This document shows positions 1 through 11,292 of a stretch of 64,000 nt of DNA, in pieces. The DNA comes from Isoetes taiwanensis (taxonomy: Eukaryota; Streptophyta; Lycopodiopsida; Isoetales; Isoetaceae): contig JAJEKV010000135.1 of NCBI GenBank assembly GCA_021234155.1, positions 579,898-643,897 on the forward strand. Direction: 5' to 3'. The notes beneath the pieces are model-generated. The model saw only the letters and a program-made list of their open reading frames with translations, did no database searches and had not been told where the DNA came from. Within the stretch, counting starts at the first letter, position 1; each line of letters opens with the position of its first letter. The translations under genes were made by a program, and so were the position numbers.

Positions 1-1372
1 CTAATTACATGTTGGTAGTGCCAAAGGTAATCCACCTTTCCTCTAGCTTGCACTGATACCTAGGCAAAGTGCATGAAGTTGGATCTTAGACTTTACATCG
101 TTACAATTAATTGTCTAATTTGGCAGTGATGGCATGCATTTCTTTTCAGTGCATTACATTGTCATATTTGCTCTATCTCTGCTTATAAATCGATAATATC
201 ACTTGTAAAGCCACGTGACTTTTCATGGATAGTAGATGCCATTAGAAAAGAGCCCCAAGAGTACATATACATTATAACAAAGGGCTTTGTGTGCCTAGAG
301 GGGCCTCAAGAGAATTTAAAAAGCCAAACCGCCATATTTTACATGATAATTTTTTTTGCATGCCGCCAAGAAAGCCGCTTAAAAGCACATTTATATTGTC
401 GCAAGGTAATGGATTTGTAGGCCCGAGAGATCAAGATGCTTCGATACAAGACATCTTTCATGTAAGTGACTTTGAGTTACGATACCATTACAATATGCAT
501 CATATAGTAGAGCAACAACTTTGTGGGTTTGCAGGAACGTGTAGGTGAAACAACTGAAGGCAAACCGCTAGCGTGTCGCACCGGGATGAGGTGAAGCCGG
601 CATCGCACGGGCGCGCTTAAGAGCGAGTCTACTTTTGTTTCGCTTTGAAATAGGTTTGATTGAGCTCAATTGTTAGAAGTCTCGTGCAATCTAAGTTCGC
701 CTACTTGCAACTTTGTTGTGTTAGATTCATTCATTGACACCATCCAACCGGAAGACAAATTGTTTTTTTTTTTTGGGAATTCAAGGCTAGACCAAAGAAA
801 ACATTTGTGCAGAGTTGCCAAGACATGCAAATGACGAATAGTTTTGAATGAGCCCTTCTATGAATAGCATAATAGGGTGATATCTCGGAGTGGTTAGTCA
901 AAGTCATGTGCTCCAGATTACTGCCCTGTTAACAATGTAGTTGAAACTTATGAAGTTACCCTAAGGAAAATCTAATTCCCTTTCTGCTAAACATTGTTGG
1001 AAATCAGATATGGTCTGACAATATAAAGACTATCCGAAGAGATTGAAAACCATCATTTTCAAGAATTAATAAACCGATGACCTTTCAGATGCTCTTAACG
1101 CATATTGGCCCCCCAACAAAAACATGTTTTTGTTTCAACTTTTATAGCTTTATTTGCAATGCATCGTAACTTTAACAATGGATATTTTTATATCAATTCA
1201 ACCATGGGACATTTTGCTTACTTTTTACAACTGAGCATAAGATAGATTCAAATGCTACATGTTGAAAAGGTAGAAATGTCTATAGCAACTATTTGCTCAC
1301 CAATGTTAATCTTCAAGTTTAGTTTCAGTAATTGTGTAACAATGCACAACTTTGCATGTGGCTGCCTTTATG

Positions 1373-1612
1373 GCTTTTGTTGCATCAACCTTTAGCAATA
1401 TGATGTCTTGACTTATGGTTTTGCTGCATCAACCTTTAGCAATATGATATCTTATGTATGCGACTTATAATACAACATCGTTATGTGAGTTGAAGGTATG
1501 TGATGCCATGATGTGCATTGCTTTTGAAGTACTACATTAAATACAACTTTTACTATGTGAGTTGAAGGCAATATGATGCCATGATGCCCATTGCTTTTGA
1601 TGAAATGTCTTT
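1373..1612. repeat. Local short tandem repeats inside the duplication
   Basis: Two imperfect tandem pairs sit side by side. In the first, tgcatcaacctttagcaata occurs twice about 50 bp apart. In the second, a unit containing tatgtgagttgaagg followed by gatgccatgatg and cattgctttt recurs about 80 bp later. The same pairs are present in copy B near 47,820-48,065, so they predate the duplication. Confidence 0.8.
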
Positions 1613-2272
1613 GATATTAGCACCTCTCTTGACCTCACTCAAAGACAACTCACTACTAGACATAGGGTTTAGGCAAGTCACATTCCAACTTCGGTATATA
1701 TTTTGCATCATGCCATTACTAGCCTAGAAGTATCTCTAGGGGTATGGTAGGACAATATTACGTTTTTCAGCCAACGCCTTATTTAATCCCCCTCCCCTCC
1801 TCGCTTTTTTTTGTGGGTGTAAAAAGCTCTTTCATCATTAGAGACTACTGTATTTTTTGTAAGCATGCATAAATTTGTTATAAAAGAAGTGAATGAATCA
1901 CATGCTGCCTTTTGTTTGCATATTAGAAGATTTCCATGACAATGTCTACTTGCTTGCAGCCCTAGCCTGTGGATCTGTAGCTGGTTAACATCTAGGTCTA
2001 TATAATAATGTATCCTTTCCATCCTTATTGCTAGAACCATTGCATGCCGTACACTCTACATCTTCACCTCCCAACTATACACCGCACTATTTGCAACTTG
2101 GCATTTTGGCATTCTGAAACTCTTAGAAAATAAAAGAACAACTACTACCATTTTTAATGCATATCAACTAATACCCTAAACCTATGATACTCTATTCGAT
2201 CCACATACTCCATGATGTTGATCTATTCCATCACACCTATCTGTTCAATTCCATTCCTTTCTATACTACTTA

Positions 2273-2800
2273 TTGCATTCCATTCCATTTCACCTATGCA
2301 TTTTTTGCATCTATCCATTTTGTGCATCCATGATTAATGCCCGCGATCGCCGCACACGCCCTAGTAACATTGAAAGCCGATGGATCACATCCGACAAACC
2401 GGAAGTGCGCTTTATTTCCTTTGTACGTTGGTCGCTTCTTGATTCTACAAAAAGAAGCTATAAGAGCTTTAGTGGTCTTCATGTACACTAGAGAATTGAT
2501 GATAATTGCGGTGAAGAATACGCCGAAAGTGGAAAACAAGGTTACTTCAAAGTTATGGTGAAAATGACGCCCCTCAAGTATATTGAATGCTTGTTTCTTC
2601 CACAAGAATTCAAAGACAAGTTTGGCCAAGAAACGAATGATCTTTTTAAAAAGAGGTTTATCTTAAACCTAAATGAAGCCGCTAGTGAAGCTTATTCTCG
2701 ATATGAGTTCTCGCTATTACACCAAACTACACCACTTTAGGGACGTGGGTCAAAAATGTAGGTGGCAAAGTGGAAGACATTTCAATCCTCAATAGTCACG
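2273..2800 (+). other. Coding-like remnant, unrecognised, in copy A (copy B at 48,774-49,260)
   Basis: Comparing both copies gives fragments of one plus-strand reading frame with the pattern FLPQEF, FKKRFILNLNEAASEAYS, then an RGG-like stretch (TRGRGRNRGGSGRHFNP) readable in copy B at 49,027-49,260. The frame is broken differently in each copy. I recognise no family; the basic Gly/Arg segment resembles the tail of a retrotransposon gag or an RNA-binding protein. The rest of 1-5,300 shows no gene I can support. Confidence 0.3.
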
Positions 2801-4911
2801 TCCACGTGGATATACACCAAACCCATGTTTGAGCTTTGGAAATGGCAATCGTGTAGCAAGTCATAGCAACCCCAACAACCCCAACGTTACATCTACCACC
2901 GAAGCACTTGAAATGCCTCCATGCATGACTCTAAAGAAACCGGAATATCGTTGATAAAGTTGATTTCGATGTTTCGCTTGTTGGTGGTGGTGTTTATGTT
3001 GATGGATTGCAAGTGCTAGGTACAACACCCTTTTTCCATTTGAGGGATACCTTATTTGACATCTGTCCACAAGGAGGGGTTCATGCACATTTCAAAACCA
3101 CAACATCTGTTACCTTTGTTTGCATGTACATTCATTAAATAATGGGCAAAAGTCCAGAATGACCTTATGTTTTGCTATATTTCACCAAGTTTTTGAAAAC
3201 TCATGGGATGCCTATGGTCAACGTATAAAAATATTTTATCCCTTTATATAAGTTAATCAAATACCTCAAGTTTTATTAATTCCATAAATGCCTTTTATTG
3301 TATGTCCAAATTGAAGACTTGTCATGCATTCGACATTCTTTGAGGCAATAGAGACAATTGCTTGAGAGAACGAATTATTACCACATCATGGAATATTTGG
3401 TAAAAGCAAATTCAAACACAAAGCTCACAAAATTTATTTTTGATCCTGTGCGCGATTCAAGATTTATAGTGTGTATAGAACGTGTATGTTCAACTATAGA
3501 TTTTTTTCGATCATTTTGTAGGTAAACTTACCATTACAAAGGGCTTATCACTATTTGAGGTAAAGTATATAATTTACAGAGTTAGCATGAACTTTCAAAA
3601 GTCAAGATATCGGGTGTTTGTAGCAAAAGATAGCATATGGCAGCCCTAGGAGTGTGCATGCATTAGAAGGAGTGGGAGCTACCACCGCAGAGCGATGGAA
3701 ACACCGTGAGCGGTTCCTCCCGAGCAAATACTTGAGTAGAGATCTTGATAGATCATCCGAATTAGCATTCCGCATGAGTTAACATCTCACATCTCTAATA
3801 AAGCCATTCTACATTTTGGCTCATGAACCCTAATCAATGAACCCTAGTCAGAAGTCGATGCATATGACCCCGTGAACGCGGTGGTATATCCACTTTATAA
3901 TAAGTGAATCCCTCAGATTATGATAACCTGGACTTTGGCACATTCATTAAAAAGTGTGCATAACACCCAAATAGAGACCAAATTATAATGGGTTGTTCCA
4001 AAATTCACCATTTGACAAAGCAAATTTGACTAGACGAAGCAAGAATTTTGCGTAAATTTGATTTTTGATTGAAAAAACTAAATGCACTTGAAGTATATAA
4101 CGCTAAAAGAGGTCAAGAGAAAGACCAAAACTCACCTCTTATTTGAAGATTATTTTTGAAGCCTCAATGTAGCAGCATTAATGTCATGCTTCTCATGCGT
4201 CAAGCATAACTTATGTTGCTATTTTAGCTTATCCATTTTGAAGTTTCGACTCTATACGGATACTTTATTTGAATGTGTGAACTTCCAACTGGTGAATTCT
4301 TTGAATTGTACTTGAAAATTAGGGTTTCAAAAGGTTTTAAAATCATTAACATTGGATGAAGGTGGTTAGGAACAATAAGTAGAGGATCTTCTAGTTGAGT
4401 TGTAGTAATTCAGAAAGGAACTAATGATATTCTAACTGTGCAATGATATAGACATGGCACTAAAGATGATATAAGATATCTGATAGCTATGCTCATGGAG
4501 CAGAGCTATATATCTAGGCTAGCCATATATCCAACAAGGCAATGACATGACCTGAAAACCTAAGGGCAATTTACATGTGCAATCATCGCCATCACCATGA
4601 CCATCATGCAAAATGGTTCGCCATTTTTTGACCATCAAGAACTGCCATGAGCTTCTTCAGAACAAAAACATATCGCAACCTGATGATGACTCTACATGTA
4701 AAGCGCCCCTAAGGCTTAACCTAACCCTAACACAGAATGGCTGATTCACGACCCGTTGACCGGAATGGTTTTGCCTATTTTCATTTTGAAAACGATACAG
4801 ATAGACACGTGGCGCAACGAAAATGCATGCCACAAAAGAAAGTCGACCCAGCTTCTATATTGTATGGAAGGAAGTTGGTTCACATGTGGTTTCACATGCT
4901 AGAAACATGTC

Positions 4912-4941
4912 AATAGAATAGAATAGAATAGAATAGAATAG
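4912..4941. repeat. (AATAG)n microsatellite
   Basis: About six pentanucleotide units, aatag repeated. The same array is in copy B at 51,386-51,415. A related run of tattc units occurs at 45,961-45,987. Confidence 0.9.
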
Positions 4942-5424
4942 GCGAAGCATAATATGCAAGTTCTTTAAAATGTGTGGAGAAAGGTTAGCTATGTGTGGAT
5001 TTTGCCAGCCATTGCAAAGTGGTCTACCCCATTGCATTAAAAGTGGAAACACTGCCATTTTGCTGGGTTGACATCTAAAACTGCACAAATGTCATTTCCT
5101 GAAGCGTCAAAACGAAAATTGACATTCTCTTTATATGGAAACATTGCTATGCTATAAAGACGCCACGAACTTTACCCCTTGTATCCCTGTTCCTTTTCGC
5201 GTCGATCCGGACCACAAGTAATTGAGTGCTTGACTACCGGATCCCAGGTTCATTTCTTTCTAGGGCCTACCAGATCTCGTGCACGAGGCGTCAATTCTTC
5301 TCAGGCTTTACATGTTTCCTTTAACTTTTGCTTTTAAAACCCAGATCTGTTCTCATCTTGGGACAGATTAAATCCGGCGTGGTAAGAAACAGATTCATTC
5401 TTCTGGTATTTCCTTTGAGAAAGA

Positions 5425-6378
5425 ATGGCGGATGTGGCCCAAGATTTGACCGCTGGTACACTGGCCGGAGTAGCACAACTTTTAGTTGGGCACCCATTTT
5501 TGATACAATAAAGGTTAAACTACAGAGCCAGCCATTGCCACCACCTGGGCAGTCTCAAATATGTTCAGGTGCCATAGATGCAGGAAGAAAACTATTAAAG
5601 CAGAAGGGCCCCAAGGATTATACAAAGGTATAGGTGCTCCCTTTAGCTACAGTTGCAGTTTCAATGCGGTTCTATTTACAGCCAGAGGTCAAGATGGAAT
5701 CCATGTTTAGAGAAAGACCAAAATAATCTCTTCTGTTAGCCAGCAGATGATTTGTGGAGCAGGCGCAGGTGTTGCAGTTTCTTTTGTTTCGCTTGCCCCA
5801 CTGAATTGGTTAAGTGTAGATTGCAGGCACAGAGTGCATTGGCCATGGTTGTGAAAACCCGTTCTGGCTGCAGCAGGTGTCCTTCAGGGTACTGGATCTA
5901 TCTCTACTTTGGTTCTATTACAACATATAAGGTCCAATGGATGTGCAAAGACATGTTCTAAAATCAGAGGGAGGCTTATTGGGCTCAGTTTAAAGGGCTG
6001 ACCTCTACTTTGGTTGAGGGAAGTTCTCCAGGCAATGCTGCAATGTTTGGAACATATGAGGCAGCTAAAAAGTATTAGCAGGGGATCAAGATACATCCAC
6101 TTTGGGTGAGGGTCTCTTAACAGCGGGAGGCATAGCGGGGGCAATGTACTGGTTAGCTGTGTATCCTACTGACGCTATCAAGAGCTGTTATACAAGTTGA
6201 TGATTACAGGAATGCAAAGTATAATGGCACAATTGATGCATTTACCGCAAGGTTTATATCAATGAAGGAGTAAAGGGTCTATACAGAGGCTTTGGGCCTG
6301 CCATGGTTCTCAGAAAGTGTACCTGCAAATGCAGCTTGTTTTTCTTGCATACGAGGTTGTGCGCTCCTTTTCGGATGA
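5425..6378 (+). pseudogene. BOU: BOU-type mitochondrial carrier, frameshifted copy A
   Basis: Homologue of plant BOU (A BOUT DE SOUFFLE), a SLC25-family inner-membrane carrier of the carnitine/acylcarnitine-like group, implicated in amino-acid transport and photorespiration. The frame opens MADVAQDLTAGTLAGVAQLL and proceeds through the same three carrier repeats as the copy at 51,897. Several indels break it, for example an extra TT at HPF-DTIK near 5,500 and others near 5,640, 5,690 and 5,720. The segment TAGGIAGAMYWLAVYPTDAIK (about 6,117-6,180) is in frame here but broken in copy B. Most breaks fall at CAG/CTG or homopolymers, so this may be a misread functional gene. No introns interrupt the homology. 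Confidence 0.8.
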
Positions 6379-7650
6379 GTGGATACCAGTTTTTTAGCAC
6401 AATCTGGCCAAGCTTCATTAGTTCCAATTGCCCTGTAATTGTGATTGTGTAGATAACCACCCCATTGGCTTATATGCCGATCATTTTCAAAGAAATAGAG
6501 TCTAGTTATTTTCCAGCTTATTTGTGCTGGATTAATTTGTTCTAGGAATGGATAATCAAGACTTTCTGGCACGGTATTCAATGCCAACAATATGTATTGT
6601 GTTATGCGCTCTAAATGTGGTTTTGAAATCTTGATCTTACTAATAAATTCTATCCAGCTTTGGCTCACCTCACGCTTTTTTACCTAATACTACAATGTAG
6701 TCCAGACTTGAATTTGGCACGTGCATGTTACAGTTTAAAGGTCTCAGTGCATAAGGATATTCTAAGACTCTAAATATTTCTTTGCTGGAATGCAAGAATA
6801 AAGGGAGCTAAGCACTTCAGAGTGAGTTGGTTGGAATCATAGGCAACTTTGCCACGCTATGTGCTTGGATTGAAGGTACTTTAAGAAGGCATTATGGTGA
6901 GGTTTAATTTTCGGATGAGTTTACTAGCGCATAGCTGCTTGTAAGACTTTATGCCAATAATATTTCTCTGGCAGTTTTGCCAATTTCTTCCCTGTCATAA
7001 TTGTGCCATTTTGCAGTATCAGATACTAAGGTTGTATTGTTCTTAAATTGAACAGTGCCTTAATGCCTATAAATCCAGGTCAAATGATTTCTCATCCAGC
7101 TTCTGACCAAGCATCTTATGGTCATAGGCCAAGTGAGCATGTGTGTGATAAGGGTATAAAAGTTTGTTAGTTCAGAGTTTGAATTAATGTCGTTAAGATT
7201 ATTTCTCTCATCAACCTCTCAAGTGTTGATACTATTTTTTGAGCAACAAAGTTCCACATAGAAGAAAAAGTACATGTCATCCTTCTGTTTCCTTTCTACC
7301 ATGACAGCTTGACAAATTGATGCTGCCTCATAGTTTACCGCAATGTTCTCTAATGCACGGTCGTCGGATCATTCAGTTTTATTCATGTCCTGTCCGTAAG
7401 AAATGAGACAGCGGAAACGGATTAAAATAATCATTATGTTTTATCATCCTTTGGACAAGCAGGTTGCTTTACGCGGCCGCAGGATACAGCATTCAACATC
7501 TGTCTTAGATAGTTTTGCCGAAGTAGCTATAGAAACATACAGTGCTTCAAAACATTTCTTTATGGGTCAAGATAGGCAACTTGTGCACCATATCTGATGG
7601 GCAGATACACTATGAATGCTGATGAATGCGCATCATAGGTCCAACTCATA
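6379..7650. other. Downstream non-coding sequence of carrier copy A
   Basis: Collinear with 52,838-54,090. Short reading frames on both strands are not conserved in frame between the two copies, which argues against coding. Probably 3' UTR plus intergenic sequence. No RNA gene or promoter could be recognised. Confidence 0.6.
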
Positions 7651-7792
7651 CCCAAGTCATTTCCTAAAGCACTCCAGGTTCTTTTGGCGGTGCTCCCATA
7701 GTCAATACGGTTATAGCCAGAGGCCAGATAAAATCTATAAGAACCAGCCAGTATTAATAGCAGATGATTTATGATGCAAGCACAGGTGTTGC
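7650..7792 (+). pseudogene. Start of a second carrier remnant, truncated at the duplication edge
   Basis: Translated pieces such as GAPIVN, VIARGQ and QMIYDASTGVA resemble the GAPLATVAVFNAVLFTARGQ to QQMICGAGAGVA region of the neighbouring BOU gene. The match stops at 7,792, where the sequence switches to PPR homology. The longer form of this remnant is at 54,100-54,570. Confidence 0.6.
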
Positions 7793-9085
7793 ATTGGCTA
7801 TCTTGCCCCAGAGTCTGGTCGGTATGCAGCAAGAGTGGGCATAAAAGCCAGAGAAGGCAACATTTTGGGTAACAAAAGCATGTGCTATTATCAGTGCTAT
7901 AACCAATGGGAGATGCATTCACGAATGCAGATCATTGCAGGCCTTCTGACTGATATTATTTTAGAAGTGCACTGATAAACATGTATATCAAACTTGGCAA
8001 CTTGGAAGAAGCCCATAAAGTTTTAAATAATATGCCAAGGCAAGATGTGGTAACTTGGGTGCAATGATTGCTGGCATACACACTACGATGAAGGCCATCT
8101 TGCTTTAAATGTTATAATAGGATGCAGCAGGAGGGCATAAATCCTGATAAAGGCACATTTCAAAACATCTTGAAAGCATGTGGCAACATCAAGAACTAGA
8201 ATATGGCAGACATATTCATGTTGTCATTACTGAAGTGGGACTAATATCTGATGTCTCTATCCTGTAGCTCTATAATTGATATGTATAAGTGTGGGAGCCT
8301 AGGATGAGGCATATATAGTATTTCAAAATTTGGAGAATCAGAGTGCTGCCCTTATGGAGTACAAATACTGCTGGGTATGCCCATAATAATGAAGAAATTC
8401 GTGCTTTGGAATGTTAAGTGACAGAATGCAGCGTGAGGGTGAGAAAGCGTGACAAAGTTGTATTTTAAGCCGCTTTTGAAAGCATGTGGCAGCATTGGAG
8501 CAGTGGAACAGGGTAGGCACATCCATGATCAAATAATCCGAAATCATCTGCAGATTGACAACTTTATTGAAGTACGCTTGTTGACATATGCCAAATGTGG
8601 ATGCAGGCTGAGAGGCATGTAAAGTTTTTGACATTTTGCCAAACCATGACATTGTTTCCTGGGGCAATAAATGGATATGCTCCATCTTGGTGATGCTAGG
8701 AATGGCTTATGCACAGTACTTCAAACATGCAGAAAGTGGATAACGCCAATGATGTAATCTTCATTGCCATTCTTGCCGTGATTTAGTCATTCAGGTCTAG
8801 TGGATGAGGGCCTTATATCCTTTAAATCCATGAGAGATTGTCAAAGGAATAGAGCCAACGATGTTCACTATACTTGCATGGTTGATCTTGTGAGTCGTGG
8901 CAGGACTATTCAAAGAAGCAGAAGCTTACCTTCAGTGTGTACCACGCAACCAAACCTTTCTGGCTTGAGGGCGCTGCTTAGTGCCAGAATGCATTGTAAT
9001 GAGGACTTAGGACAAACGATGCTTTGATGAAATTATTTATGTAGATCCTGATTGTGATTCGATATGTGTCATGTACAACACTTTC
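7793..9085 (+). pseudogene. PLS-class PPR gene remnant
   Basis: Pentatricopeptide repeat (PPR) protein of the organellar RNA-binding class. Conceptual translation across shifting frames gives successive motifs: GRCIHE, SALINMYIKLGNLEEA, PRQDVVTW, KACGSIGAVEQGRHIHDQII, YAKCG, NHDIVSWG, SHSGLVDEGLISFKSM and VHYTCMVDL, ending with DPDCDS near 9,050. That order (L2/S2 motifs followed by E-type motifs) is typical of plant PLS PPR proteins. It has no start and many frameshifts, and its 5' end is cut exactly at the duplication breakpoint. No DYW domain is visible. Most likely a dead gene fragment, though some shifts may be sequencing error. Confidence 0.8.
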
Positions 9086-10303
9086 TAACAGGAAAGATAA
9101 CAATTTAGAACTATTTTGAATAAAAACCTATAAAAAAGGGAGAATGTAGATAAATGGTATTTAACCTGAGCACCACCATTAGTTATTGCCCCTAAAATGC
9201 AGAACGATGTCAATTGCCAACTATTCCGATGGTGCATAAAGTTTATGACGTGGTAAAACCTTAGCATTATATGCAGCCATGAAGGGCTCTTTTGCACTTT
9301 AGTTTTAGATCCTTCAATCTAGGAACTGAGCTTCGCATTCTGAACGTGTTATTCCAGAATAACAAAAAGATACACTTAAATTTTGGCAACATCTTGGCTG
9401 CACTGACATGCTGCAACTAGATCTGATCCCTAAACAGGCTTACAGTGAGCTGGAGATTCTGGTTGAATTGCTCTTACAGAGCTGGAGAGTATGGCCACAT
9501 GAATTGCTCTTGTCCACTCCCACAACATGCCTACAAGCCTGATTGGTGTGTTAAAGGGAATCTGTTGTGGCTTTTGAGCATTGTAGCCACAGGAGCCTGC
9601 TACGAGTGACATGATTGATTCATCAATTATGCACCCACAATCTGAGAACATGTTGAGAAGGGCGCCTGTTCTGGATGGATTAGAACTTTGATCATGTTGA
9701 AACCAACCAATGCTAGAAATAAATTTAGAAACAAGGAAAGCCTTTGCACTATGATTGTGATTGCTCCTTTACCTGCATATGAACGAACATGTGGGTTATT
9801 TTTACAGAGAAGATCACTATTTTACACAGAATAAGGAAGGCTACCCCACTACTGCGCTGGAAATGAGAGCAGGTAAGCCTGAGAGGGCTACGTGCCCTTT
9901 ATAAGCCAAGATAAAGAACACCATGAGGGGGAGATACACAGAATTTTATCAGATATGGGATGATTATAGAATTCTTACGTACCATTCACTTGTATAGATC
10001 TCCTATTAAATACCTTTATAGGAGATGGATGATTGCATTTGAGCAAAGGCAAATAGAAAGACTAATCCTCCATCTTGGCAATGTTCAGTTCAGCAGAGCA
10101 GACATAGATAACGGTTATATAATTATTATGCACGAGAAGATACCCATTCATGAATATATGACAAAATGTTTGAAATTATATGGCTGAAGAAACAAGGACA
10201 GGTACGTCACATAACATTACGGTCGGAAAACTCGACGAATATTTCTGCCGAGATGCAAAATATCTTTTGAGATAAAAAAAACAATACGATTGAAATTAAT
10301 AGC
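9086..10303. other. Intergenic, nothing recognised
   Basis: A 73-codon open frame on the minus strand (9,430-9,651) and a 75-codon one on the plus strand (9,960-10,187) show no family resemblance or supporting context. The sequence is AT-rich with no clear repeat structure. Confidence 0.5.
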
Positions 10304-10379
10304 GCTGGAATAGCTCAGTTGGTTAGAGCGTGTGGGCTGTTAATCCACAAGGTCGGAGGTTCAAGCCCTCCTTCTAGCG
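10304..10379 (+). tRNA. trnN-GUU: tRNA-Asn (GTT)
   Basis: Full cloverleaf: acceptor gctggaa pairs with ttctagc, discriminator g; D arm gctc/gagc; anticodon loop ctgttaa with anticodon GTT; T arm ggagg/cctcc with loop ttcaagc. A- and B-box sequences are intact and a T run follows at 10,382-10,387. Compared with the usual 74-nt plant nuclear tRNA-Asn there is one extra base on each side of the anticodon loop (g before, t after), giving 76 nt and a potential sixth, G-U, anticodon-stem pair. No intron. The CCA end is not encoded. Confidence 0.93.
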
Positions 10380-10449
10380 CATTTGTTTTATGTTCCCTAC
10401 TCTTTCTTCCGCGTTTGTTTAGGTTCCCTTTAAATAGATTTATTGCAAC

Positions 10450-10473
10450 AAGGTTCAAGCCCCCTTTCTAGCG
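10450..10473 (+). pseudogene. 3' fragment of tRNA-Asn
   Basis: The sequence ggttcaagcc followed by ccctttctagcg, about 70 bp downstream of the tRNA, matches the T loop to discriminator of the tRNA with small changes. It looks like a partial local duplication or a retro-derived tRNA end. Confidence 0.7.
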
Positions 10474-11292
10474 TTCGTTTTTCTGTTAAATTTGGGAGAT
10501 AGATGTTATAAATTTCTCTTCAATGGTTTATCTCCAAACTTTTCAATTCAATCTTAAACATGACATTTACGAGGCATTTAAAGCTATCCAAGATGGGGCA
10601 TTCCATTTGCATGTTACCTTTCTTTTTGTACTTTTGTAAGTCTCTGTTTCGAGATATATAGACTGAAATCTATACAACTTTATGTGCTGAATGTCTGTAT
10701 TTGTCTCATCAGCTTTTGGAACTCTTGGGGACCGAAGTGTAAATTTTGCACGACTCGACGGGTCAAAAGATTTGCACAATTAGCTGCGTGCTACTCTAAA
10801 ACATCCAAATCCAGGATTCCAGAAAAGATGACGATAAGGAAATGAATTTGTTGTGTTATTGTCTGGGATGGTACAAGTGCATGCCAAAGTTTTTGTAAGA
10901 ATTTCCTAAACTTCCTTTATATCAAGAATGTTAAAAAATGGACAACTCATTTGATGAACTCCAGATGATTGTTTGTAAAAAATTAGAGATTTAACCAGTA
11001 CAGACATTATAATACAAGGCCTTCACAAAATCTGTTGGTACATTGAGTTATTTCTCATTAAAAGGATTTTTCTTCTCTGTAAAACTTCCAAATGTGAACA
11101 ACTTGAATAGTTTTCCAACTTCAGTTTCCCAACATGCTTGATCTCTTTCTTTTATTTACAAGTTTCCGTTCCTAGTGTCAAAAAAGAGCGCGCACAGGAC
11201 TCTGCCAATGCATAAGTTAGACCAATAAATGATTCAAGCAATCGGTTGCATTCTCTGAATAGATATTTGGGTGGCTACGGCTCCTTCTTTCC
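10474..11292. other. Intergenic between tRNA-Asn and the DNA2 3' end
   Basis: No gene recognised. A 70-codon minus-strand frame at 10,567-10,779 has no recognisable motif. This stretch should contain the 3' UTR and polyadenylation region of the DNA2 gene, which is read leftwards. Confidence 0.5.

Larger units (their letters stand above)
1..7792. repeat. Segmental duplication copy A (~7.8 kb)
   Basis: This stretch is collinear with 46,451-54,225, in the same orientation, from the first bases of the window (ttacatgttggtagtgcc) to ggtgttgc at 7,785-7,792. The left end lies outside the window, so the true length is unknown. Differences are mainly one- to three-base changes at CAG/CTG triplets and homopolymer length changes. 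The right breakpoint falls inside a decayed carrier gene that continues in copy B, so copy B looks ancestral at this edge. Content: mostly non-coding sequence, local tandem repeats, a pentanucleotide microsatellite and one BOU carrier gene. Confidence 0.95.

Noticed and set aside
4700-4740. Telomere-like cctaaccctaac near 4,720 (and 51,195)
   Set aside because: Only about two imperfect units; too short to be an interstitial telomere.
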